DNA from: Andalucia godoyi | Taxonomy: Eukaryota; Discoba; Jakobea; Jakobida; Andaluciidae | Direction of reading: 5' to 3' | DNA: 64,000 nt | Assembly (NCBI GenBank): GCA_009859145.1 | Contig: VRVR01000016.1 | Coordinates: 7,780-71,779 of the forward strand | In this document: positions 36,197-46,300 of the stretch, one piece after another | Layout: each line of letters starts with the position of its first letter | Position numbering within the stretch: the stretch's first letter is position 1 | The notes under the pieces: generated by a model | What the model saw: only the letters and a program-made list of their open reading frames with translations | The model's database searches: none | Told to the model about the DNA's origin: nothing | Program-made: the position numbers and the translations under genes

Positions 36197-37798
36197 TCAA
36201 GGAGAGAAGGCAGCACACGCATTCAGCAGAGAGGAAACAGCGGCTCGACGGTCCATGCACTCGGAGCAAACCATCGTTTGCAGATTGAGGCGAACAGACG
36301 ACTTGTTCGTGTCCTGACGGATGTATCGGGGATAGCAGCCGCCATGGACAGAGGCGTCGCAGTACAAACAATGGACGTTGCGGACCCCGTTGCCAGAAAA
36401 CGAACACACCAGGCAAACATGGGCAGGGCAAACAAAAGGCGAATGAGACGATGCATGCCGCACACACGCAGAGTGAAACTTGCGCCCGCAAGACTGGATG
36501 GAGCAGCGAATCTCGCTGCTGGCCTCTGAGCATCGTTCACAGCAGCGAGCACAGAACGTCGAGCGGTTGCATCCAATTGCACACTCGTCACAGAAGCCAT
36601 CCTGGCTGATGCACGACGAATGACATCGGGATTTGCAACGTGCACAATCCGCGAACTTGCTTGTCGCTGACCGTCCGTCCTTCTCGCGCATTCGACCGTG
36701 ACAACTTTTGCAAAATCGGGATTGAACGGACGCATCCAGATCGTGATCCGACTCGTAGGCCTCTTCAGGGGCGGCCACGTCGGTCCGTGAGACTGCTGGA
36801 GACTTGGACCCGTCAACAACTTGCTCCGCAAACGAGCGGATATCCCAACTGTCCCACCACCATGGCTTCTCAGGCTGGACCTTCTTTTCTGCGTCCACAT
36901 CACCGGTGTCCTTCTTGAGCCTGACGCGGGAAGAGTCGTCCACATGAGGTTTCCTTTTTGCATCCGCACCACTAGCCACGACGACATGCGTGCTTGAGAT
37001 ACTTGAGTGCAGCAGTTGGACAATTTCACGCTTCCGACTCTTCGAAGACATCATTGTCTGTGACTCATACGCACCCCCGCAATCGGCCAGGGGCAGCCCA
37101 GTGACGGATTCCGATGGACTTGACTCGCTTCGTGCGTCAAACACGTGGCCTTCATATGAAGCGGTCATGAGCCTGGACGCATTCGCATCGTGCCATGGAC
37201 AATATCCCATCCGCTGACATGGCTGGCCTTTGTGGTTCAGCGCCCCGCAGATGGTTGCTCCGGCCATTTCAATCGCAGAACTGTCGCCTGCAGCAGACAC
37301 TGCAATCTGATTTTGCATGTCTGACACTGGCGACGAGTCATTGGACAGCGTAGAAACATCAGACAGTGAATCATCTTCTGCTTTCAACACTGCCTTTCGT
37401 TTTGCTCCAAAAGAACATCTATGGAGCGCAGTGTCGCTGTGACTGTGACTGTGACTGTGACTGTGACTGTGATCCATTTCAAAATGGAGATGCTGCTCCC
37501 GGCCGCTGCGGTCTTTGCGGAAATGGACGGCCCGTCCGAAGGCGTCCAGAACAAGTTTTCCCTTTCCCCAGCGCACGCCACAAGCATTGCACAGCGTCTT
37601 TGCACCCCGAGGACCCGATCGCCACAACGGAGTCTTGGAAATTCCACAAGCAGAGCATACATGCGGGTAATTGCTTGGGGAAGAATGCTTCAGACTTTCT
37701 GCAGTGGTCGAAGACAGGAAGGAATCCTCGGAATGCAGCGATGGATCCGACGAAGCATCATCGATGCAAATCAGTGGCCGATCCACGAGCGATGTCAT
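36197..37798 (-). CDS. GATA zinc finger protein with Cys-rich PHD-like C-terminus
   Basis: The 533-residue protein has a GATA finger at residues 48-73 with C-x2-C-x18-C-x2-C spacing and the core [21 protein letters not shown] run of six Ser-His pairs follows (about 109-120). A small Cys/His motif ([20 protein letters not shown]) lies near 185-205. From about 365 the protein is very rich in Cys and His, with two or three PHD-like or NSD C5HCH-like zinc modules ([44 protein letters not shown]). The plan fits a DNA-binding chromatin regulator. The exact class of the C-terminal modules is uncertain. The ATG at 37798 is used, as the longer frame begins at TTG and adds a hydrophobic run unlikely to be real. 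Confidence 0.78.
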   Translation of the reverse strand: MTSLVDRPLICIDDASSDPSLHSEDSFLSSTTAESLKHSSPSNYPHVCSACGISKTPLWRSGPRGAKTLCNACGVRWGKGKLVLDAFGRAVHFRKDRSGREQHLHFEMDHSHSHSHSHSHSDTALHRCSFGAKRKAVLKAEDDSLSDVSTLSNDSSPVSDMQNQIAVSAAGDSSAIEMAGATICGALNHKGQPCQRMGYCPWHDANASRLMTASYEGHVFDARSESSPSESVTGLPLADCGGAYESQTMMSSKSRKREIVQLLHSSISSTHVVVASGADAKRKPHVDDSSRVRLKKDTGDVDAEKKVQPEKPWWWDSWDIRSFAEQVVDGSKSPAVSRTDVAAPEEAYESDHDLDASVQSRFCKSCHGRMREKDGRSATSKFADCARCKSRCHSSCISQDGFCDECAIGCNRSTFCARCCERCSEASSEIRCSIQSCGRKFHSACVRHASSHSPFVCPAHVCLVCSFSGNGVRNVHCLYCDASVHGGCYPRYIRQDTNKSSVRLNLQTMVCSECMDRRAAVSSLLNACAAFSP

Positions 37799-38087
37799 AT
37801 TCTGATCAAAACAACACAGCAGCAACAACAACAAAAAAAAATGTGCAAGCAGCAAAAGGCAAAATAAAAAATAAAAATAGCGACAGTCCTTGATTACTGC
37901 AAATTGATCAAATGCAAGAGTGCGACGAATGCGACGAGAGCCACCCAATTACAGAGATTTCAAATTAAAAAACAATGTGTCTAGACAAACAAGCACAGCG
38001 AAAATAGAACGGTATCGTCAAAAGAAGGAGCAGACGAAGACGACAGGAACAGGAATTACCTCGGAATCTTCAGGAAATGAGGGAGTG

Positions 38088-38131
38088 GAGAGAGAGAGAG
38101 AGAGAGACACACACACACACACACACACACA
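38088..38131. repeat. Compound (AG)n(AC)n microsatellite
   Basis: About ten AG units pass directly into about twelve AC units, upstream of the GATA gene. Confidence 0.95.
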
Positions 38132-38492
38132 AATGAGATGGATCTCTTGCACAAAAAATGGAATTTTAGAAAGCAAAAATAATCTCCAAACAGGCAGAAA
38201 AGAGGAAAATGAAGAATAGAAACTTGAAAAAAAAAACCGGGGAATTTGACGATTGGGCTGTGCAGAGCACAGCGTGTGACGTCACTGGTTGGGCTCCATC
38301 CACAGAATGAGGAGAAGGAAAAAAGAAAACGCCGCTGCTCCGACATGTGATTTTACGTACGTTTCCTCCCCGCTATCAAAAAAAAAAAAAAAAAAGAACG
38401 TTTGCAAAAAAGAAAACATGAATGATGAATCCTTTTCATTCGGTAATTGCGATTGTCGACAAGCCAAATCATAAATGGCACGACTACGGGAC

Positions 38493-38511
38493 GGGGGGGG
38501 GGGGGGGGGGG
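38493..38511. repeat. Poly-G run of 19 bases
   Basis: An uninterrupted run of 19 G on the plus strand, 20 bp past the stop codon of the minus-strand SCAMP gene. The transcript would carry it as poly-C in the 3' untranslated region. Confidence 0.9.
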
Positions 38512-38531
38512 AGGGAAATTCATTGTCTTCT

Positions 38532-39398
38532 TTACACTTGCGAGCGAACAGCAGCGATCATCACTCTGTCTTCCAAACTGGCTTTTCCGAAGCCCTTGTT
38601 TTTCCACAGCCGCCACATGTAAACTCCACCGGCGGCGAGGGCGAGTGTCCACGCCGTGAATCCCGCTGCTGCAAACAGCCCAGCTGTGCGCTGCGAAACC
38701 GTCGGAAGCCCCGAAATCATCATCACCATCCCAGCCCCACCAGAGGAAGGAACCCCGATGATCATCACTAGATCATAGAACAGCTGGCAGAGAAAGGACA
38801 GGTAGAAGAACCGCAGCCTGTTTGTCGCTTCTTTTCGAAAATAGTGATACAGCTGTCGGTACCAAAGCCAGTGCGAAAGCGGCAATCCAAATATTAGATA
38901 TGCTAGAGCAAGTCCAAAGCAAACAAATCCATTTTCGCCACCAGAGCCCCACCAAACCAGACACGCAATCATATTGAACACAAACAAAATTGCATGGAAG
39001 ATCCACAGGTAGTATCCCTGCATGAGTACCTTCCTTCTTCCTTCATCTTCAACATCAAGCTCTGGAGCATGATACACAAAGCTGCACACGCCAGATTTGA
39101 AGGGCCAGTTTGGCTTGCGGGTCAAATGATCCTCGTGTTCTTGCAAATACTGCTCCTTTGCAGCCACCGACCGCTCTCTCTCTTCCAATACTCGGATTCT
39201 CGCCTCCAGTTGTTCCTCGCGAGTCATCGGGACAGCCGAAGGTTCCTGGAGAAGCCCTTGGTCTTCCTGATGCTGATGCATCACCGGCTGCATCTCCTGT
39301 CCATAGGAATGACTCATATCGGGTGGCGGCGGTGGAGACCCAAATGGATCGTCCTGATACGGACTCGACGTGCCAGCTTTCGGAACACTCGTCGACAT
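38532..39398 (-). CDS. SCAMP: Secretory carrier membrane protein (SCAMP)
   Basis: The 288-residue protein has the SCAMP layout. A short N-terminal tail contains a DPF motif, where animal SCAMPs have NPF repeats for EH-domain binding. A Pro-rich stretch and a coiled coil (about 58-92, REEQLEARIRVLEERERSV) come next. The highly conserved NWPF start of the core precedes four membrane helices (about 128-148, 157-178, 193-215 and 236-258). The amphipathic loop between helices two and three includes LSHWLWYRQLYHYFRK, close to the CWYRPxYxAFR block of the family. SCAMPs recycle through the trans-Golgi, endosomes and plasma membrane and act in exocytosis and endocytosis. Confidence 0.9.
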   Translation of the reverse strand: MSTSVPKAGTSSPYQDDPFGSPPPPPDMSHSYGQEMQPVMHQHQEDQGLLQEPSAVPMTREEQLEARIRVLEERERSVAAKEQYLQEHEDHLTRKPNWPFKSGVCSFVYHAPELDVEDEGRRKVLMQGYYLWIFHAILFVFNMIACLVWWGSGGENGFVCFGLALAYLIFGLPLSHWLWYRQLYHYFRKEATNRLRFFYLSFLCQLFYDLVMIIGVPSSGGAGMVMMISGLPTVSQRTAGLFAAAGFTAWTLALAAGGVYMWRLWKNKGFGKASLEDRVMIAAVRSQV

Positions 39399-40318
39399 TC
39401 CGGAATTTCTCTACTCAAACTGCAACCTACAGATTGCAAAAGATAAATGCACAATCTCGAGGGGGGAATATGAATTATAACAAAAAGGAAAGAAGAAGAA
39501 AAAAAGATGGAATCAATGAACAGTAATGTGAAAAAACGTTTCGCAAAACACCAGCAGCAGACAATCAAATGAATGTTCCATGGACTTCAAGGACGTGTAC
39601 GACCGGCTGTGACTCAAACGCTCGGGCTTTATGCGTCCCGTGGATTGTCACTTGTCACTTGTCAGTCTACCCCCCTTCCCCTCCTCCTGTAAGCTGTCAG
39701 TTGTTGAGGCGTCTCCTGTCCCTTTTTCGTTCCCTCAATTGCCTTTTGAAAACGGCCGATTTTTTTTCTTTTCTATTCCTTTGCAATCTTTCATCATCAT
39801 CCATTTTCATCGCACTCGTTTTAAGCACATATCGTTACGCTTCTTTTCTTTTTCTTTTCTCTTTTTTTCTTTCTTTCTTCTTTTGACTTTACTTTTTGCT
39901 CATTTGTTCACATTCGTATAATTCTCCGTAGACACGCTTTTACTGGACTGCATTGCATCTTCTCCACCCAAATCGTCATCATTTGTCTTGCAGAAGCTAC
40001 AGTGATTGTTGTTATCTTTTTTAACATCGATTCTCAATCTCATTTTTTTATTATAATAATATTGTTTTTCAGTTTCCAAATCAAATCGCCGTCCTTTTTT
40101 CCCGCTGAAAAACCTCGTGAAATGCCGTTTTGATCCAAAAGCATCGCATAATTGTCTATATATTTTTCTACTTGAATTGCATCGCATTTTCATTTGCAAT
40201 TGGTAATTTTCAGATTGTTCATAGTTTTGTTATTGTATTGTATATTTGCGTGCAGAACTAACGGGACCTAGCACGCTCGCACCCGCATCCTCGCACACTG
40301 AGATTGATTTTGGAGAAC
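39399..40318. promoter_or_regulatory. Divergent region between SCAMP and the multi-IQ gene
   Basis: A 920-bp divergent spacer. It is pyrimidine-rich near 39655-39890 and AT-rich near 40000-40200. A 105-codon frame across the pyrimidine part is low complexity (Ser, Leu, Phe) and not supported. No other feature is seen. Confidence 0.5.
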
Positions 40319-43300
40319 ATGAGTGCAGGAAATCCAGCCGTGACGCTGTCCCTCGCCAGGTCACTGTCTTCAGCTTCTCTTCTCTTGCATCCGCTTCCGT
40401 CACACTCAGCAATCCCAAAGAAGGATCTTGACACAGGCAGGAAGAAGAATCATGGATCGCAGCAGCAGCAACAGTCGCTGCCCACAACAGCATTTGTACA
40501 TTCTAACCCTATAATTCCCATGGAGACGCTTTTGAAATCGAGGGAATCAGCTTCGCGCGCGCTGCAGTTGTATTTGAGCCATCTTCCAACCCCTCTGCAA
40601 ATTGCAAATGCGCAGAATAAGGAGCAACGGAAGTATCTGTCTTCGCTCTTCCAGGAAGTGGCAGTCGTTCTTCATCACTGCTTGTATCTCACGGAGCGTA
40701 CGCTTACCGAAGGCATGATCCCCGATGTGATCGCTTGGGTGCCGGTGCTGAGTGCTCATGATAGCCGGCTCTTGTTTACCGCTCCCTTTCTAACGTATAA
40801 GCTGTATTCCAAAGCTGCGATGATGCTGCGAAAGCCTTCTCCACAGCTGCATTCCTCGATCGCTAGTCCGAAAGCAACAAACGCGGTGCAGGATTCGTCG
40901 GCTTCGGATGCTGCAGGAGAGCAGGATCACAGGGAATCCGCAGAATGGGAGACATGTGCCCAGTTTGTGGCGGAAATCCATCAACGAGCAGTGTCTGCTT
41001 ACGCAATGCGATCAAAAGGAATGCGTTTAGGAGGAATTGGCGGCCTGCCGACTGGTGCGCCGCCGCTGCCGTCGTCGTCGCATTTATATGACGGATGGGC
41101 GGCTCTGGGAGCCATTTTGACAGCCACGGCGCATCTGCACATGAGCAGAATGCTACTCTCCATGAAGGGTGTGTCAGCGGCTAGTGGTGCCGGCAGCGAA
41201 CGAGCAGAAGATGGCTTGCGACATGCACAAACGGCTGAAAAACTTGTCTCCATGAATGTGGATATGCCACTGGAGTTCCCGTGGGAAAGCGTATGCAGAC
41301 AACTGGATCTGACGAACATTCGCGAATTTTGCCAAATGGTAGTTTCTGATGCCAACAAGGCAGTTGAAAGGAAGAGAAAAATGGATTTCAGAGAAAAGCA
41401 GAGGAAGGACGACATGAAAAGAGTATGGGAGAGCGAACATTCGGACGCTGAAAGCGATGGATACGTCACTGTGGAGGAGTACGACGTGCTTCTCGGAAGC
41501 TCGCTGTCTTTGGATGCGAGCTCATCGTCTACGCAGCCGCGGGTCGCGTTTGCAGATGCACAGCACGAAAGAGCCCTTCCGCGGAATGCGAAAGTTGCTC
41601 GTGGAAGCAATAGTAGCAATGGTTCCAAGAATGGCAAACCAAGACCGCCCCTCAGAAAGCAGATCCGCAATGCAAAGCTCTCTCCTGTGCAGTCCAGAAA
41701 ATCGCCGCCTCGGAACTCCATGATCTTTCCGCGCACAGTTTCGCCGTCGCCGTTCCCATCTTCTGTGCAAAGCGCGGATCGCCACCCAGACACGCATGCC
41801 GATGATGAATCCAAAATATCGGTCTCCACTGCATTCGCGTCTAACCTTCATGCACTCCTCTGTGTGCGAAATGACTCAGTCTCAGATAAGCGAAAATCGA
41901 AGCGCCCCAAGACTGGAAACTCCTCTCTGCGATCAGACTTCCTTGTGTTGAGACCCGGTTCGAGCAGCAAGACCCGCACTCGCCTGGAGAAAGCGCTTGC
42001 GTATTCCCAAGTCCCGATGTCCTCCTCCTCCTCTTCTCTGTCGGAAGGAGACTCGCCATCGTCATCACCGTCAATGACGCGCTCCCACTCTTCCACGTCT
42101 GTGCGGAGCTGGAACGCGATGCTGTCTTCCCCGTCCTCCTCTCCGCCAAAGATATTCTCCTCCGACCTGTCTCGTACTCGATCTCGATCCCGCACAAGCG
42201 TCGATTCTCAGTCTCCAACGAGTCCGCGGCCTCGCGGATCTGCTGGCACTGCAGGCTCGGCCCGCAGCTCAGCTAGTGCTCGCAAGCCCACAGCTCTTCA
42301 GTCTGTTTTCTCTCCGCGCAAGAAAACAGCTGCCAAGCCCAAGGAGCCCAAAGAAAACCCTCTTGTGGCTGCGCAGCGGACTGCGGCGGCGGTGGTGATA
42401 CAGAGTACGTACAAACAGTTTGTTCAACGACGGAAGTTTGCAAAATGTGTGGTGTCGATCGGAAAAATTTCCAGATGGTTCAGGGGCATTCGAGAGCGCA
42501 TGCGAGTCAAGTCTGCGCGCGTGCTGCTCAGGGCAATGACGACATTGCATGTTCGTCTGCGCTTTATCCGCATCCGTAGATCGACGGTCAGAATTCAGCG
42601 TTGGTATCGCGGAAATGTGGCGAACCGCGAGCTTCGCATGTGCCGATCACTTGTGGTTGACAGCATTCTGCCCGGTGCCATTGCGCATTCCTTGCATCGT
42701 TCCATTTCCGCAGTCAAGATTCAGTCTGCTTACCATTCCTATGCATCCTACAAACGCGAGTTTGCTGCACTTTCCATCCAATCAGCATTCCGGTACTATC
42801 GATCGAGATTGGCCCGGGCAGCGATTCGAATTCAGAGAGCATACAAGGCGTTTATAGCGAGACGTACTCGAAAGGCGATTCTGATCCAGAGAACATATCG
42901 TGATTATCGACGTCGGTTGGCTGCATATGCCGTTATTCTCCGTGCCGTTTGGCATTATTTGAACAGAAAGCGCGCAGGGCGTGCACTGTCTGCGCTTCTG
43001 ATCCAGCGCATTGGGCGAGGATACCTGGCTCGAAAGTTGGTCAAACGACGTCGGTTGGAGAGAGACTCCGCCGTGAAAATCCAGTCCATTGTCCGTGGAC
43101 GACTGGCGCGGAAGCTCTTTCATGAGCTGCAGGCTGCGGAATTGAGGAACTCTTCCGCATTGTCCATTCAGTGTTGCTTCCGGTCCTCTTGTGCTCGACA
43201 GGAGTTGTCGCGACGACGGTTGCAGAAGACGCAGACTGACGCTGCTCTTTGCATCCAAACGGAGTTCCGGAGATTTTCGAGCCAGCAGTTGCTCGCAAGG

Positions 43301-46300
43301 CTACGTTTAGAGAAGCGGCGGCATGTCGCTGCCATCAAGGTAGAGTGTGCTGTTCGGTGCTACCTTGCCTACCTGAAACTGCAGTCGCTGAAGAGACTGC
43401 GAATCCGTACAAGAGCTGCAATACTGGTTCAGTGCGTCTGGAGGTTTTTCCGAACAAAGAGCGCCGTTTCGCTTGTCCAACGCGTTTTCCGTGGATACTT
43501 GGTTCGGAAATCGGATCTGATTTCGAGCATGCGATCGGCAAATGACCTTCGCCGGATGTCTGCAGGAAGAATCCAGAGGTTATGGAGAGGCTACGCTGTT
43601 CGAAGGTTCAGCGTACCGGCCGCCAAAATTGAAGCCGCATATTTATTATATCGCAGCCGTCTTTTAAGACGCGAAGCGGCGTTGGTCATCCAAAGGTGGT
43701 GGAGGTTCCGCTGGAGCTTGTCTGTCGTGCTTCCGCAGTCTGCTGTTTGCATCCAACGGTGGTGGAGAATCGTGCACAGGAAGATTGCCACAGCCATTAT
43801 CCAGAGAATTTGGCGAGGATATGCGTGTCGAGTGCAAAGTGCCAAGCGGCAGTCATCGGCACTCCTTATTCAGCAAGCTTGGCAGTATCATCTTGGTATT
43901 CGTCCCTTTATGACCCAGAATGCAACATCCGTTGTGGAGCGGTACGCGAGACGATTTGTTGTTCGTCGTCAGCTGAGAAAGCTGCGCAGAGCAGCGGTTC
44001 TGTTGCAAGCGGTTTGGAGGTTTCGCCGTCTGCGATTTGCTGCCAATCGCATTCAATCGTGGAGTCGTGTGTACGTCCCACGAGCGCAGCAGCGTCGCCT
44101 GAAAGCTGTCCGGTGCATTCAGAAGTTTTACAGAAATCTTTGTGAAAGGCTTCGGAAGCGGAAAACCGCAGCAATGCTCATCTGCCGAAACATGAGGTCG
44201 TTCACTCGGCAACTCGATCTGCAGCGACGAAACTCGGCGTTTGTTCTCCGACTGCTGGCGCTTGAGCGTTTGATGTACACGACAGCCGTGCGCTCCATAG
44301 CTGCCAGAGTCTTGTCAGCTGCGCTTGGAAGGCATTTGTCGAACAAGACACGTTGCGAAAATGCATTTTTGAGGCAGATTGTGTACCGACGTCGATGCGC
44401 CGCAATTGAAATGCAGCGGTCTTGGCGGTGTTTTGATTTTCAGCGAGCGATTCTCAGGAAACTGCGTGCTGCTGTTTTCCGAGCCTGGCGTGACCAGGCG
44501 AACACGCAGATTGCAGACCGTCGCCTTCGTTCTGCTGTTGGGATCCAACGTTCGTGGCGGTGCTTTTCTTTCCAGTGTGCTCGTGCAAAGAAATCGCTGC
44601 GTACCAACTTTGAAGCGTGGCATCAGCAATTCAGAGATTTGCATATTCAGCGAGTTCTATTGTTCACCGAAGACAAGCTGTGGTACAACCATGTGTTCCT
44701 TGTTTCCGTGCGGAAGATCCAAAAGGTATTTCGTCAGTATCGGTTTAACCGGTCCAATTCGTTCATGTCTTCCGTCATCCGCATCCAGTCCTCATTCCGC
44801 ATGTATGCTGCTCGCGCGCGATTCCAGCGGATCCGCAAAGGGTTTGTTGCCTTCCAGGTGCTTTATGGTTCTTATGTGCGGAGACAGGCTTCGTCGGTGA
44901 GAATTCAGTCTGCTGTCCGCGGCATGCTGTGTCGTCGACGAAAGCAAAAGATTCTACGAGGGTTTTATCACTTGCAAGCGATCGTCAAGTTGTACGTGCG
45001 TCGCAAGCATGCTGCAGTGAAAATACAGCGTTGGTACCAGACTCTGTGCACCAGATCAGCGTTTGTCCATCGGCTGATACATCAATCCGCAAGCCGTGTG
45101 TTCGAGCGGGTGAAAGCAGGTGTTATCATTTCGCGGTTTGTTGACGTATTCTATCCTATATACACTTCCCGTTGCATCCGAAACAGTGCGTATCGCATTT
45201 GGCATCTGTTCGTCGGATGGAAAACAAGACGCAATCTCAAGACGCAGCATCGTGCAGCACGTCGAATTCAGGCTCTGGTGCGGCGTGTCTGGTTTGGCCG
45301 ACAAGTTCGGCTGATGCAAAGCTTGGTTCGAGGATTCCTTACACGATCGAGGTTGAGACAGTCTCAAGAGGCCGCATGGCGTTTGCAGTATCGCTCTCGC
45401 GCATTCCTTGCGCATCTGGCCACGCAACATCTGCTGCAGAATGCTTTTTATGCTATCTACAGTTTGCAGAAAGTTGCCAAGAGACGCCTTGCCATGCGTC
45501 GGTACGAACAACTGCAGACGATTGTCGTCAGCGTGCAGAGGTCTTTCCGAGGATATTTGAATTTTCTTGAGAGACGGCTGGAGAGTGCAGAGAGCCTCGT
45601 CAAGAGGTGGCATTCGTCTGTAGCTATTCAAAGAATGTGGAGGGGGTACTGCGGCAGAGCATGTATCGGTCGCATGTATGACTCGGCCATCAACATTCAG
45701 CGAGTTTACCGTGGTTATCTAGGAAGACTGATGTTCCGTCATCAGCTCTACCTGGCGACTCCGGCGTATGTTGAGGACCAGATTGCCCTGCTTTCTGCTC
45801 GAGAGCAGTACTCCAAGATGAACAGAGCAGCTGCCGTCATTCAGCACTGTTGGTTCCGCCATCTAGCCTCCAAGGTTTCTGCATTGATAGTTGCAAAGCC
45901 TTTCGTGATGACGACCAAGATGATCGCTGCAAGCCAGGAAACAGCAGCGACGCGGCGTGTGCAGCGCATCCGTGCTGCCACCAAGATCCAGCAATGGTTT
46001 GTTTACCGGGTGTTGTTTATGAGAGCGTACAAGATGTTGGTTGTCTCGACAATTCACCGAGTCGAAAAGGACGAATGGAACAACTCCATTAATCTGCATT
46101 TCCACGAAGGCATATATTGCAGCGATCAGGAACTGTCAAGATTTCTCTGGGTCTGCTATTTCTCTGCAGTGAGGCTGAATTTAATTCGTCCTTCGGATTC
46201 TAGTCCGATGGCGCAACGCATCTTGAGTTCACGGATTGCGAATCGACGCAAGTTGATCGAAGAGGAAATGGATTTGCTGATCCGAGTTTCGGACAAGCGA

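Larger units (their letters stand above)
37799..38531. other. Spacer with microsatellites and homopolymers
   Basis: This 733-bp spacer lies between the start of the GATA gene and the 3' end of SCAMP, both on the minus strand. It has (AG)n(AC)n at 38088-38131, a poly-A run at 38379-38395 and a 19-G run at 38493-38511. Frames crossing it are translations of these repeats. Confidence 0.65.

Noticed and set aside
37799-37948. Hydrophobic N-terminal extension of the GATA protein
   Set aside because: It begins at a TTG, and the hydrophobic run is a T/G/C-rich untranslated leader. A membrane anchor on a nuclear zinc finger protein is not plausible without other support.
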